Positions 7,273 through 15,894 of a DNA stretch of 44,535 nucleotides are shown here, one piece after another; the first letter of the stretch is position 1; each line of letters starts with the position of its first letter. The position numbers were made by a program, and so were the translations under genes. The notes below the pieces were generated by a model that saw only the letters and a program-made list of their open reading frames with translations, made no database searches and was not told the DNA's origin. Source of the DNA: an uncultured Neomegalonema sp. (lineage in GTDB: Bacteria > Pseudomonadota > Alphaproteobacteria > Rhodobacterales > Rhodobacteraceae); the NCBI GenBank assembly GCA_937911325.1, contig CALDSD010000050.1, positions 1-44,535 of the forward strand. The letters run 5' to 3'.

Positions 7273-9225
7273 CTAAGCGATCACGGAGCCGATTTCAGTG
7301 CCCCGCTCGGCGCCCAGCGCCTCCAGCGCCGCAGCGACCATCCCACGCGCGTCAAGGCTGGCCGCCTCATACATCTTGGCGGGACTGTCGTGATCGACGA
7401 AAGCGTCGGGCAAGACGAGCGGCCGGATCTTGAGGCCGCTATCGAGCTTCCCGCGCATCGCCAAAAACTGAAGGACGTGGCTTGCGAAGCCGCCCACCGC
7501 GCCTTCTTCAACCGTCAGCAGAACTTCGTGCTCTCGTGCGAGCCGTAAGATCAGCTCCTCGTCGAGAGGTTTGGCGAAACGCGCATCGGCGACGGTCGTC
7601 GGCAAACCGTGCGCGTCAAGCGCCTCAGCCGCAGCAATCGCTTCTTTCAGCCGTGCGCCGAAAGACAGGATCGCGACCTTGCCGCCCTCTTTCACAATCC
7701 GGCCCTTGCCGATCTCGAGCGGAGCGCCAACCTCGGGCATGTCGACGCCGACGCCCTCGCCCCGCGGGTAACGGAAGCTGCACGGGCGATCATCGATCGA
7801 CGCGGCGGTGGCGACCATGTGCACGAGCTCGGCTTCGTCGCCGCACGCCATGACGACGAAGCCTGGCAGGCTCGCCAGGAACCCCGTGTCAAAGCTGCCC
7901 GCATGGGTCGGCCCATCGGCGCCGACCAACCCGGCCCGGTCGATGGCGAAACGCACAGGCAGACCCTGTATCGCCACGTCATGGACGACCTGATCATAGC
8001 CGCGCTGCAGGAAAGTCGAATAGATCGCAGCGAACGGCTTGAGCCCCTCAGCGGCGAGGCCGGCGCAGAACGTGACGCCATGCTGCTCGGCGATGCCGAC
8101 GTCGAAACAGCGCGACGGATGCGCATTCTCGAACAGGTCGAGACCGGTGCCCCCAGGCATCGCAGCCGTGACCGCGACGATGCGATCGTCCTTGTCGGCC
8201 TCTTTGACGAGGCTCTGAGCGAAGACTTTCGTATAGGAGGGCGCGTTCGACGCAGCTTTCTTCATCTCGCCAGTGACCACGTCGAACTTCGACACGCCGT
8301 GGTACTTGTCGGCGGAGTTCTCCGCCGGCGCATACCCTTTGCCCTTCTGTGTGACGCAATGGATCAGAACCGGGCCGTCCGCCCGGTCGCGCACGTTCCG
8401 CAGCACGGGCAGCAAATGATCAAGATTGTGCCCGTCGATCGGGCCCAGATAATAGAAGCCGAGTTCTTCGAAGAGCGTGCCGCCGACGGCCATCCCCTTC
8501 GTGTACTCCTCCACGCGTTTTGCGCGTAATTCGATCGCTTCGGGCAGAACCTTTGCGATCTGTTTCATCACCTCGCGGAAGCTCGTGTAGACACCGCCGG
8601 ACCATAGCTTCGCAAGATATGCGGACATCGCGCCCACCGGCGGCGCAATCGACATCTCGTTGTCGTTGAGGATCACAATCAACCGCCGGTTCAAATGACC
8701 CGCGTTGTTCATCGCCTCATACGCCATGCCGGCGGACATCGCCCCGTCGCCGATCACGCAAACGACGTCGCCGTCCTCGTTTTTCAGGTCCATGCCGACT
8801 TTGAAGCCGAGCCCAGCTGAAATCGATGTCGACGAATGGGCGGCTCCGAACGGGTCGTAGGGGCTCTCAGCGCGTTTGGTGAAGCCCGAGAGCCCTCCGC
8901 CCTGGCGCAACGTGCGAATACGGTCGCGCCGCCCGGTCAAGATCTTATGCGGGTAACACTGATGGCCGACATCCCAGATCAGTTTGTCGCGAGGGGTCTC
9001 AAACACCGAATGGATCGCGACAGTCAGCTCTACGACGCCCAAGCCTGCGCCGAGATGCCCGCCGGTGACCGAGACGGCGTCGATCGTCTCTTGTCGCAGT
9101 TCGTCCGCCACCTGACGAAGCTGCTCGTCGCTCATCTCGCGCAACGCCGCGGGATCCGACACTTGGTCGAGCAACGGCGTCTTCGACGCCGCTTTTTCAG
9201 TGTCCCGGATCGGGGTGTCAGACAT
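7273..9225 (-). CDS. dxs: 1-deoxy-D-xylulose-5-phosphate synthase
   Basis: Thiamine-diphosphate enzyme that condenses pyruvate and glyceraldehyde 3-phosphate, the entry step of the MEP isoprenoid pathway. The 650-residue product fits the family length. Visible motifs are [15 protein letters not shown], the thiamine-binding GDG at 160-162 followed by NDNEMSI (Asn187 onward), GPIDGHN, and the C-terminal-half segments [11 protein letters not shown] and [15 protein letters not shown]. The ATG (MSDTPIRD) is preceded by GGAG at eight bases; an 18-codon upstream extension is discarded. It follows ispA by 78 bp, placing two isoprenoid steps in one minus-strand unit with xseB. Confidence 0.98.
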   Translation of the reverse strand: MSDTPIRDTEKAASKTPLLDQVSDPAALREMSDEQLRQVADELRQETIDAVSVTGGHLGAGLGVVELTVAIHSVFETPRDKLIWDVGHQCYPHKILTGRRDRIRTLRQGGGLSGFTKRAESPYDPFGAAHSSTSISAGLGFKVGMDLKNEDGDVVCVIGDGAMSAGMAYEAMNNAGHLNRRLIVILNDNEMSIAPPVGAMSAYLAKLWSGGVYTSFREVMKQIAKVLPEAIELRAKRVEEYTKGMAVGGTLFEELGFYYLGPIDGHNLDHLLPVLRNVRDRADGPVLIHCVTQKGKGYAPAENSADKYHGVSKFDVVTGEMKKAASNAPSYTKVFAQSLVKEADKDDRIVAVTAAMPGGTGLDLFENAHPSRCFDVGIAEQHGVTFCAGLAAEGLKPFAAIYSTFLQRGYDQVVHDVAIQGLPVRFAIDRAGLVGADGPTHAGSFDTGFLASLPGFVVMACGDEAELVHMVATAASIDDRPCSFRYPRGEGVGVDMPEVGAPLEIGKGRIVKEGGKVAILSFGARLKEAIAAAEALDAHGLPTTVADARFAKPLDEELILRLAREHEVLLTVEEGAVGGFASHVLQFLAMRGKLDSGLKIRPLVLPDAFVDHDSPAKMYEAASLDARGMVAAALEALGAERGTEIGSVIA

Positions 9226-9303
9226 TCTGTTCTCCGTTCGGCGCAGCCGGCCGAGCCGGCGGGCCCTCGACCCGCGCAAAATTCGGTAGCGCCTATTCTA
9301 GAT

Positions 9304-10212
9304 TTAGCGCAGCCTCTCGACAGTAAAATCCGCAGCCTGTCGCAATAGTGTCGCAGAGTCCCCAAACGACGATAGCGCGCTCTTTGCCGCCTCAACCAAT
9401 TCCAGCGCGCGGCTGCGGGCGCCGTCGACGCCCAGAAGATCGACGAACGTCGCCTTTCCGGCTGTCGCGTCCTTGCGTAACTTCTTTCCTGTCTCGGCCT
9501 CGTCGCCTTCGAGGTCCAACAGGTCGTCGCGGATCTGAAAAGCAAGTCCAATTCGGGCGCCGTAGGCGTCGAGGGCGGCTTGGTCGCCCCCACTCGCTTC
9601 CGCCAGTATCGGCCCCGCGCTGGCGGCGAACCTGATCAGCGCGCCGGTCTTGCCGGACTGCAGTTTCTCGGTTTCTTGAACACTGAGCGGTTCAGCGCCC
9701 TCCTCGGCGCGCTTTTCGGCAAGAATATCCAGCATTTGGCCACCGACCATGCCGGCGGCGCCGCTCGCCTGAGCCAACCGGTGGCACAGCGCGCCCGCAA
9801 CGGCCGGACCCGCATAGGCGCCCGGCGATGCGAGCACCTCGAACGCCAAAGTCTGCAGGGCATCGCCCGCCAAGATCGCCGTCGCCTCATCGAAAGCGAC
9901 ATGCACCGTCGGGTGGCCGCGTCTGAGCGCATCATCGTCCATGCTCGGCAGATCGTCATGGATGAGGCTGTACGCGTGGATGCACTCCACCGCCGCGGCG
10001 ACGCGCAGCGCCCGCGTTTCGGGTTCCCGAAACAGGGCGGCGCTTTCGAGGACCAAGAAGGCGCGCAACCGCTTGCCAGGCCCCAGTAGGCCGTGGCGCA
10101 TCGCTTCCACCAAGCGTCTTTCGGGACCGCTGGGCAGCGCCGTCAGATCGTCCAAAGTCGCGTTGATCTGGCTTGCACGACGGGCAAGCGCATTCTCAAA
10201 GCCCTCGCTCAT
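9304..10212 (-). CDS. ispA: Polyprenyl (farnesyl/geranylgeranyl) diphosphate synthase
   Basis: Head-to-tail prenyltransferase that extends IPP and DMAPP to a C15 or C20 diphosphate used for quinones, undecaprenyl phosphate and similar lipids. The 302-residue product has the first Asp-rich motif DDLPSMDDD at 86-94 and the second, DDLLD, at 229-233, plus GKRLR at 46-50. The residues before the first motif (AYSLIHDDLPSM) are those of short-chain IspA-type enzymes, but product length cannot be fixed by eye. AAGGGG precedes the ATG. It sits between xseB (32 bp upstream) and dxs (78 bp downstream), the usual bacterial arrangement. Confidence 0.95.
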   Translation of the reverse strand: MSEGFENALARRASQINATLDDLTALPSGPERRLVEAMRHGLLGPGKRLRAFLVLESAALFREPETRALRVAAAVECIHAYSLIHDDLPSMDDDALRRGHPTVHVAFDEATAILAGDALQTLAFEVLASPGAYAGPAVAGALCHRLAQASGAAGMVGGQMLDILAEKRAEEGAEPLSVQETEKLQSGKTGALIRFAASAGPILAEASGGDQAALDAYGARIGLAFQIRDDLLDLEGDEAETGKKLRKDATAGKATFVDLLGVDGARSRALELVEAAKSALSSFGDSATLLRQAADFTVERLR

Positions 10213-10244
10213 CTTCGCCCCTTCGTGGTCTCCGCAGAGTTGGA

Positions 10245-10514
10245 TCAGTTCGCGTCAAAACCAGCGGGCTTGACGCCAGCCGCTTTGCCGTCGCCGTCTT
10301 GTACGATTTGCTCCACCCGCATCTCGGCGGCTTTAAGCTTGGTTTCGCAATGGGTGCGAAGCTCAGCCCCTCGTTCATAGAGATCAATCGACCGCTCTAA
10401 GTCAACGCGCCCGCTCTCCAATTGACCGACGATCTTCTCAAGGGCGGCAAGCGCCTCTTCGAAGCTCATTTCGCTGATCTTCTTGGCCTCTGGCGTCTGT
10501 TCGTTTTCGCTCAT
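10245..10514 (-). CDS. xseB: Exodeoxyribonuclease VII small subunit
   Basis: Small helical subunit of ExoVII, which binds the large XseA subunit in a DNA-degrading complex. The 89-residue product has the family core SFEEALAALEKIVGQLESGRVDLERSIDLYERGAELRTHCETKL; only its two predicted helices and the V-[DE]-L-E-x-S turn are needed to recognise it. GAGGC precedes the ATG. The tail (residues 70-89) is short and variable. The xseB-ispA-dxs order is widespread in proteobacteria. It starts 30 bp after the deacylase gene and is probably cotranscribed with it. Confidence 0.95.
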   Translation of the reverse strand: MSENEQTPEAKKISEMSFEEALAALEKIVGQLESGRVDLERSIDLYERGAELRTHCETKLKAAEMRVEQIVQDGDGKAAGVKPAGFDAN

Positions 10515-10544
10515 CTTGCCTCGATTGCTTTGTTCAGAGCCGCC

Positions 10545-11480
10545 TCAGCGGCTGGGTTGTTCCATCAAAACCCGCACATGAGCCGCCGCGGACCGCGCCA
10601 AGCTCGCAAGGTCGTAGCCGCCTTCCAAAGTCGAGACGACGCGCCCGTCGCATAGGCTCGTGGCGGCCTCGCACAGCCGCTGGGTCGCCCAAGCGAAGTC
10701 GTCCTCGGTCAGCATCAGCTGCGCCAGCGGATCATCGCGGTGCCCGTCAAATCCAGCGGAGATGATCAGCAGTTCGGGTCGGAACGCTTCAACCGCCGGC
10801 ATCACCTGCTTCTCAAAGATCGGACGATAGGCTGCGCCATCTGTGAACGCCGGCAAACAGACGTTCACGATGTTGCCAACGCCGGTCTCATGCGCGGCGC
10901 CCGTGCCCGGATACAGCGGCCACTCATGCGTTGAAACGTACAAGACCCGACCATCGCGTTCGAAGATGTCCTGTGCGCCATTGCCGTGGTGAACGTCGAA
11001 ATCCACGATCGCCACGCGACTTAAACCGTGACTTTCGATCGCATGGAGCGCGCCGATGCCGGCGCTGTTCAGAAGACAGAAGCCCATCGCTCGGTCCGCC
11101 TCCGCATGGTGGCCCGGCGGACGCACGGCGCAGAAAACGTTTCCAACCTTGTTCTCCAGAACGAGATCGACGCCGTCCATGACGGCCCCTGCGGCGCGCA
11201 CGGCCGAGCGCCAAGAGCCTGGCGACAACCAGGTGTCGGCATCGATCGGCGACGCGCCGCGATCGGGTATCCGCGCCTTGAGGGCTTCGGCGTAACCCGG
11301 CGCATGCGCGCGATTGATCGCGACATCCGTCGCTTCGGAGGCCTCGAGCCTGAGAAGGTGCTGAAACTCTTCCGCCTCCAGGGCGGCCATGACCGCGCGC
11401 AGACGATCCACGCGCTCTGGGTGTCCATCCGGCGTCACATGCTCGAGGCAGTCGGAATGGGTGATCAACGCAGTCGTCAT
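10545..11480 (-). CDS. Histone deacetylase family (class II-like) deacylase
   Basis: Zinc-dependent amidohydrolase of the HDAC/AcuC/acetylpolyamine superfamily; the bacterial substrates are mostly unknown. The 311-residue product has all catalytic features: RPPGHHA with His124-His125, DFDVHHGNG with Asp162 and His164 as zinc ligands, SAGFDGH with Asp245 as the third zinc ligand, and LEGGYD with Tyr289 as the transition-state residue. The N-terminal block HPERVDRLRAVM is typical of the class II-like group. It should therefore be active. It is the first gene of the run leading through xseB, ispA and dxs. Its start has only GGGA upstream. Confidence 0.92.
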   Translation of the reverse strand: MTTALITHSDCLEHVTPDGHPERVDRLRAVMAALEAEEFQHLLRLEASEATDVAINRAHAPGYAEALKARIPDRGASPIDADTWLSPGSWRSAVRAAGAVMDGVDLVLENKVGNVFCAVRPPGHHAEADRAMGFCLLNSAGIGALHAIESHGLSRVAIVDFDVHHGNGAQDIFERDGRVLYVSTHEWPLYPGTGAAHETGVGNIVNVCLPAFTDGAAYRPIFEKQVMPAVEAFRPELLIISAGFDGHRDDPLAQLMLTEDDFAWATQRLCEAATSLCDGRVVSTLEGGYDLASLARSAAAHVRVLMEQPSR

Positions 11481-11543
11481 CGCCGTCCCAGGGTCCCTAA
11501 AACTTTTCTTCCAAGCGCCGTTAGTCGCCGCCGACTCAGCACC

Positions 11544-12329
11544 TTAGGCTCTATCCGGGTCAGGCGACAGCATATACCCGGCGCCGCGAACCGTTTTGAG
11601 ATATCGAGGCGTGCGAGGGCTGGTTTCGATCTTCTTGCGAAGCCTGGTGATCTGAACGTCGATCGCGCGTTCCTGCGCCGTCGACTGTTCCGAACCGAGC
11701 TCACTGAGGAGATCCGCGCGCGCGACCGGTTGGTTCATCCGCCGCGCCAACAGTCGCAGCAGCTGAATCTCGGCCGTCGTGAGGCGCACTTCAGCCTCGC
11801 CTCGCCAAAGCTCCCCACGCTCGACATCGAACCGGGCGTCGCCAAGCCGGATGGTGAGCGCTTTCGTCAACGGCGGCGCCGCATGCGACCGACGCAAGAT
11901 CGCCTCGATGCGCAAAAGCAGTTCGCGCGGCTCGAACGGCTTCGCCAGATAGTCGTCTGCGCCCGCTTCGAGCCCGGCGATCCGGCTCTCCATCTCGTTC
12001 TTGGCGGTGAGCAACAGAACCGGAGTCCGGCCCTCGACCCAGCGCGTCAGCGACACGCCGTCCTCGCCCGGCATCATCACGTCAATGACGAGCATGTCGA
12101 AAGCCAGCGCCGAGATCAGCGACCGCGCATGCGCGGCGTCTCGCGCCTCGCTGACCATGTACCCGCTGCGGACAAGATACTTCTTCAGCAGCGATCGAAT
12201 ACGCTCGTCATCATCCACCACAAGGACATGCGCGTCTGCTTGAGCGCTCTGAAACCCCGGCGAACTGTCGGCGCGCGACGCGCTTTGCGATCGAGTTACG
12301 GGGTTTGGGCGAGGTTGCGGCGCCGGCAT
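11544..12329 (-). CDS. petR: OmpR-family response regulator, PetR-like
   Basis: Two-domain DNA-binding response regulator of 261 residues. After a low-complexity tail of about 33 residues the receiver has the acidic pair Asp39-Asp40, the phosphorylation site Asp83 in VIDVMMPG, Thr108 and Lys130 in DYLAKPFEP. The C-terminal winged helix (about 160-258) ends in ITRLRKKIE and VRGAGY, as in OmpR proteins. AGGAGG seven bases upstream makes the start strong. It follows the MarR gene by 35 bp. In Rhodobacter a MarR protein (PetP) precedes PetR next to the bc1 genes, which is why the symbol is proposed; here the bc1 genes are 11 kb away. No histidine kinase gene is adjacent. Confidence 0.85.
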   Translation of the reverse strand: MPAPQPRPNPVTRSQSASRADSSPGFQSAQADAHVLVVDDDERIRSLLKKYLVRSGYMVSEARDAAHARSLISALAFDMLVIDVMMPGEDGVSLTRWVEGRTPVLLLTAKNEMESRIAGLEAGADDYLAKPFEPRELLLRIEAILRRSHAAPPLTKALTIRLGDARFDVERGELWRGEAEVRLTTAEIQLLRLLARRMNQPVARADLLSELGSEQSTAQERAIDVQITRLRKKIETSPRTPRYLKTVRGAGYMLSPDPDRA

Positions 12330-12364
12330 AGCGCTCCTCCTTGGTGGGTTCGAGCCCTTTGGCC

Positions 12365-12916
12365 CTACGGTGATGGCGAGCGGGCGACGAATTGAAGCAG
12401 GGACTCGCGCGCCTCTTCGTCGAGCATCAGTTCGAGGACGCGCCGAAAGCCCGCGACCGCTTCGGGACCGGCTTCGCGATAGGCCCGCCGCATCCGCGCC
12501 CTTTGCACTTCAGCGAGTTTTCTCTCCAGCGCCGCGCCGTTTTCTGTCAGGTAAAGCAAACGCTGCCGTCGATCCGACTCGCCTTTCTTCTGCTCCACCA
12601 GCCCTTTCTCGATCAGTTCTCGGAGCACTCGGTTCAGCGATTGCTTGGTGATCCCGAGGATGTCCAGCAGCTCGGCGATCGTCAGGCCAGGCCTCGCGGC
12701 GACAAAGTGAAGCGCTCGATGATGCGCGCGCCCATACCCATGATCCTGAAGGATCTGGTCGGGGTCCTGAGTAAACGCGCGATACGCGAAAAACATCAGT
12801 TCGATGCCCTGTCGCAACTGATCGTCTGTCAGAAACAACAGATGCTCGCCACCGCCGGCCGTCGTTGATTTCCGTCCGGGTTGTGGCCGCCTCAGCTCCA
12901 TATCGCTCCGCCGCAT
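12365..12916 (-). CDS. petP: MarR-family transcriptional regulator, PetP-like
   Basis: Dimeric winged-helix regulator. The 183-residue product has the MarR core: a dimerisation helix (FFAYRAFTQDPDQIL), the helix-turn-helix LTIAELLDILGITKQSLNRVLRELIEKGLV, and the wing with D-R-R (GESDRRQRLLYLT). In Rhodobacter, PetP partners with PetR in respiratory gene control. The long open frame continues far upstream, but the true start is near here. ATG 12916 and ATG 12901 both fit; the second has GGAG very close and the first has GAGG rather far. The upstream stretch shows no MarR-like sequence. The gene is divergent from ilvE, and an inverted repeat lies between them. Confidence 0.85.
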   Translation of the reverse strand: MRRSDMELRRPQPGRKSTTAGGGEHLLFLTDDQLRQGIELMFFAYRAFTQDPDQILQDHGYGRAHHRALHFVAARPGLTIAELLDILGITKQSLNRVLRELIEKGLVEQKKGESDRRQRLLYLTENGAALERKLAEVQRARMRRAYREAGPEAVAGFRRVLELMLDEEARESLLQFVARSPSP

Positions 12917-12968
12917 TCGGTCCCGCCGCCTCTCTGAATTCTTGCCATAGAACATTTTCAGCAAAACA

Positions 12969-12993
12969 TATACGTCAGCCTCATTGACATAAA
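12969..12993. promoter_or_regulatory. Inverted repeat between petP-like and ilvE, candidate operator
   Basis: TACGTCA and TGACATA form an imperfect inverted repeat (6 of 7 positions) with a 7-bp centre. It lies in the 194-bp divergent spacer, about 55 bp from the MarR-family gene's proposed start. MarR proteins usually bind such pseudo-palindromes near their own promoters, so autoregulation is a fair guess. A TTGACA overlaps the right half, but no convincing -10 box at the right spacing was found. Confidence 0.4.
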
Positions 12994-13110
12994 AAGATGG
13001 CGGTGTTACCTCACATCTGGCTTTTGCGATGGAATATTGCGCACAACCACACAAATTTGAAAGATGCGACCGCTGAAACGACGCGGCGCCAAGCAGAAAG
13101 GATGAACGAA

Positions 13111-13992
13111 ATGGCCGGACCGTCATATGACGACCGCGACGGTTGGATCTGGATGGATGGCGCATTCGTGCCTTGGCGAGACGCGAAACTTCACGTCTTG
13201 ACCCATGCGATGCACTACGCGTCGTCCGTGTTCGAGGGCGAGCGGGCCTATGACGGCGCGATCTTCGAAAGCCGCGCTCATTCCGAGCGCTTGGCAGCCT
13301 CCGCATCGGCTTTGGGCTTCAGTCTGCCCGTCCCGATCGAGGATCTGTGTGGGATCAAAGCCGAGGTCATGAACAAGAACGGCCTGAAAGACGCTTACAT
13401 CCGTCCTGTCGCTTGGCGCGGTTCCGAAATGATGGGCGTCTCCGCTCAGAACAACACCATCCACCTGGCCATCGCAGCGTGGGAATGGGGCGCTTACTAC
13501 GGCGACGCCAAAATGAAAGGCGCGCGGCTCGACATGTCGCAGTGGCGCCGTCCTGCGCCAGACACCATTCCGTGCAAAGCGAAGGCCGCGGGTCTCTACA
13601 TGATCTGCACCCTCTCGAAGCACCGCGCCGAGACAAAAGGGTATTCAGACTCGATGATGCTGGACTACCGCGGGTATGTCGCCGAAGCCACCGGCGCGAA
13701 CGTCTTCTTCGTGAAGGACGGCGTGGTGCACACGCCTTCGCCAGATTGCTTCTTGGACGGGATCACCCGGCAGACAGTGATCAAACTCCTTACGAAAAAG
13801 GGGGTAGAGGTCGTCGAGCGTCACATCGAACCAGATGAAATGGAAAGCTTCGAGCAGTGCTTCTTGACGGGCACCGCCGCCGAAGTCACCCCCGTCGCCG
13901 AGATCGGGCCTTACAACTTTGAGGTCGGCGCCCTGACGCGCGACATCTCCGAGACCTATGAGGCGCATGTGCGGCAGCGCCCCAACAACTAG
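13111..13992 (+). CDS. ilvE: Branched-chain amino acid aminotransferase
   Basis: PLP-dependent fold-type IV transaminase that interconverts branched-chain amino acids and their 2-oxo acids in the cytoplasm. The 293-residue product has HAMHYASSVFEGERAY near the N-terminus, the PLP lysine as Lys158 in CKAKAAGLY, EATGANVFFV with Glu192, and the C-terminal FLTGTAAEVTPV block. Length fits the family. The ATG giving MAGPSYDD has AGAAAGGA at good spacing; an earlier in-frame ATG (MNEMAG) is the alternative, and the 36 codons before that are unlikely. It is divergent from the PetP/PetR-like pair and is followed by a hairpin. Confidence 0.95.
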   Translation: MAGPSYDDRDGWIWMDGAFVPWRDAKLHVLTHAMHYASSVFEGERAYDGAIFESRAHSERLAASASALGFSLPVPIEDLCGIKAEVMNKNGLKDAYIRPVAWRGSEMMGVSAQNNTIHLAIAAWEWGAYYGDAKMKGARLDMSQWRRPAPDTIPCKAKAAGLYMICTLSKHRAETKGYSDSMMLDYRGYVAEATGANVFFVKDGVVHTPSPDCFLDGITRQTVIKLLTKKGVEVVERHIEPDEMESFEQCFLTGTAAEVTPVAEIGPYNFEVGALTRDISETYEAHVRQRPNN

Positions 13993-14002
13993 ACAAATAG
14001 AA

Positions 14003-14025
14003 CGGAGGCCGCTTGAGCGCCTCCG
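14003..14025 (+). terminator. Hairpin after ilvE, weak terminator candidate
   Basis: A perfect 7-bp stem (CGGAGGC / GCCTCCG) with a 9-nt loop lies 10 bp after the ilvE stop. No T-run follows (CTCGACCCCC), so it may be a 3'-end stabilising hairpin or a factor-dependent end rather than a true intrinsic terminator. Confidence 0.4.
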
Positions 14026-14176
14026 CTCGACCCCCTATTCTGTAACAAGGCGGAGTGTTCCGCCCGAAACGGAAACGTAAGAAAAAGGGATCGCGCCCAT
14101 ACACCCGCAGTCTAACGATGCGCCCGCCGGCGGACTGGCTCAGTCAGCTCCGCCCGCCGACGCTCAAGAAGAGACC

Positions 14177-14554
14177 TTGCCGATCGTGCTGGCGTCTCTT
14201 GACGACGACAAAGCCGAAGAGGTCGTCACAGTCGACCTTCGCGAAAAATCGCCGCTCGCCGATTACATGGTGATCGCGTCAGGCAGGTCCGCCCGCCATG
14301 TCAGCTCGATCTGCGATAAGCTGACCGAGCGCCTAAAGGCGCGGAGCGGCGTGTCTCCGCGGACGGAGGGGGTCGAGAACGGCGATTGGGCGCTGATCGA
14401 CGCCGGCGACGTCATCGTGCACGTTTTCCGGCCCGAAGTGCGCGAGTTCTATGCGCTCGAAAAGATGTGGGCGCCGGAAAGGACGACCAAAAGCCCGGCC
14501 GCAACGTCCCGGGTGGACGCGCCAATCGATACAGACGCCATGGATCCCGAGTGA
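14177..14554 (+). CDS. rsfS: Ribosome silencing factor RsfS (DUF143)
   Basis: Binds ribosomal protein uL14 and blocks subunit joining under nutrient limitation. The 125-residue product has the family core: ASLDDDKAEEVVTVDLREKS, then LADYMVIASGRSARHVSSICDKL and DWALIDAGDVIVHVF. The start is uncertain. The frame is open from 14081, but the only TTG before the conserved core is at 14177 (AGAAGAG four bases upstream) and there is no ATG or GTG before it; an out-of-frame ATG lies at 14118. The C-terminal tail after residue 100 is Pro/Ala/Asp-rich. It overlaps rlmH by 4 bp (GTGA), indicating coupled translation. Confidence 0.93.
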   Translation: MPIVLASLDDDKAEEVVTVDLREKSPLADYMVIASGRSARHVSSICDKLTERLKARSGVSPRTEGVENGDWALIDAGDVIVHVFRPEVREFYALEKMWAPERTTKSPAATSRVDAPIDTDAMDPE

Positions 14555-15018
14555 AACTGACGGTTGCGGCGATCGGACGACTGACACGCTCGCCCTTGAC
14601 CGACATGGTCATGGACTATCAGAACCGAATCGACGCCCTCGCGCGCCAGACGCGGCTTGGCCCGGTCGACCTTCGAGAGCTTGAAGACCGCGCCGGAAAG
14701 GGTCCGGACGCGGAGGCGAAACTCCTCCTCGATGTCCCCGCCGAGCGCCGGATCGCGCTGGATGAGCGCGGCAAGGATCTCACGAGCCTGGACCTTTCCA
14801 GTCGTCTCGGCGCCTGGCGTGACGACGGCGTGGCGACCGTCGCCTTCCTGATCGGCGGCGCGGACGGCCATCCGGCGTCGCTTCGCCGCTCCGTCGATCT
14901 GACGCTGTCTTTCGGCAAACTGACCTGGCCGCACGCGATGGCCCGGCTGATGCTGATGGAGCAGCTGTATCGCGCCTCGACGATCCTTGCGGGTCATCCG
15001 TATCACCGGGAAGGATAG
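14551..15018 (+). CDS. rlmH: 23S rRNA pseudouridine-1915 N3-methyltransferase
   Basis: SPOUT-class methyltransferase acting on the assembled 70S ribosome. The 155-residue product matches the family length and shows the knotted C-terminal half: FLIGGADGHP (SAM-binding loop), LSFGKLTWPHAMARLMLMEQLYRA and the terminal AGHPYHREG. The start is a GTG overlapping the rsfS stop; a long open extension upstream in this frame lies antisense-like within rsfS and is discarded. rsfS-rlmH pairing is conserved in many bacteria. Confidence 0.96.
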   Translation: MKLTVAAIGRLTRSPLTDMVMDYQNRIDALARQTRLGPVDLRELEDRAGKGPDAEAKLLLDVPAERRIALDERGKDLTSLDLSSRLGAWRDDGVATVAFLIGGADGHPASLRRSVDLTLSFGKLTWPHAMARLMLMEQLYRASTILAGHPYHREG

Positions 15019-15020
15019 CC

Positions 15021-15815
15021 GTGCGCGCCTCGCTTCCGATGTACGACGCCAATCCGAGCGCCACCAACGCGTTTTGGTCGGCGCTCTGCGAGGCGCTTCG
15101 CCACGAGGGGCTTGAGCCGCCGTCGGTTTTGGACCGATCCGATCCGGCAGACGCGCTTTGGACTGCGCCCGATCTGTACCTGTCACAGACCTGCGGCTAC
15201 CCCTATGCGTCGCGGCTGCGAGGGGTTGTTCGGTTGATCGGCGCGCCGGTTTACGCCGCCGAGGGCTGCGATGGCCCCAGGTATCGTTCGGCTCTGCTTG
15301 CGCGGGAAGAGGACGACGGGGCCAGCCTCGCAAGCTTTGCTGGCCGCCGCGCGGCCTTCAACGCGGTGGACTCGCAATCCGGTTACAACACGCTGCGCCA
15401 CGCAGTGGCCCCCCTGGCGACGGACGGCCGTTTCTTTTCGCAAACGATTGAAAGCGGCGCCCACGCCGCCTCAGCCCGGATGGTGAGCGATGGTCAGTCG
15501 GACATTTGCGCCGTCGACTGCGTCACCTGGGCCCTTCTGAAACGAGATGCGCCTGAGGACGTGGCCGGCCTCACGGTGATCGGTTGGACCGCCGAGTGCC
15601 CGTCATTGCCATTTGTAACATCCATTCAGACGTCAGACGGCGTCGTCGACGCGATGCGGAGAGCCTTTCGCACCCTTGGCTCCACGCCCGCCCACGCCGC
15701 GACCTGCGACGCGCTGCTTTTCAAAGGCCTGGAAGTTCTCGACGACGAGGCCTACGAGACGCCGTTGCAGATGGAGCGCGAAGCGCAGTCGCTGGGCTAT
15801 ACGGAATTGAAGTGA
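15021..15815 (+). CDS. PhnD-like phosphate/phosphonate-type substrate-binding domain protein, no signal peptide
   Basis: A 264-residue protein of the PhnD-type periplasmic-binding fold. Recognisable parts are MYDANPSATNAFWSAL at the N-terminus, DLYLSQTCGYPYASRL, a central GRRAAFNAVDSQSGYNTLRHAV, and SDICAVDCVTWALL. These are found in orphan PhnD/SsuA/transferrin-family proteins. Two features are odd for a transport component: no signal peptide or lipobox is visible, and no permease or ATPase is nearby. It starts with GTG two bases after rlmH, so it is likely cotranscribed with rsfS-rlmH. A cytoplasmic sensor or scavenging role is possible but unproven; the ligand is unknown. Confidence 0.8.
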   Translation: MRASLPMYDANPSATNAFWSALCEALRHEGLEPPSVLDRSDPADALWTAPDLYLSQTCGYPYASRLRGVVRLIGAPVYAAEGCDGPRYRSALLAREEDDGASLASFAGRRAAFNAVDSQSGYNTLRHAVAPLATDGRFFSQTIESGAHAASARMVSDGQSDICAVDCVTWALLKRDAPEDVAGLTVIGWTAECPSLPFVTSIQTSDGVVDAMRRAFRTLGSTPAHAATCDALLFKGLEVLDDEAYETPLQMEREAQSLGYTELK

Positions 15816-15894
15816 GCGCGACCGCGCGCCTGCTGGACGCCTCAAGCTCGGCGAGCTAGGACCACGCATCTTTCGCAGATACTGGAACTCCGTC

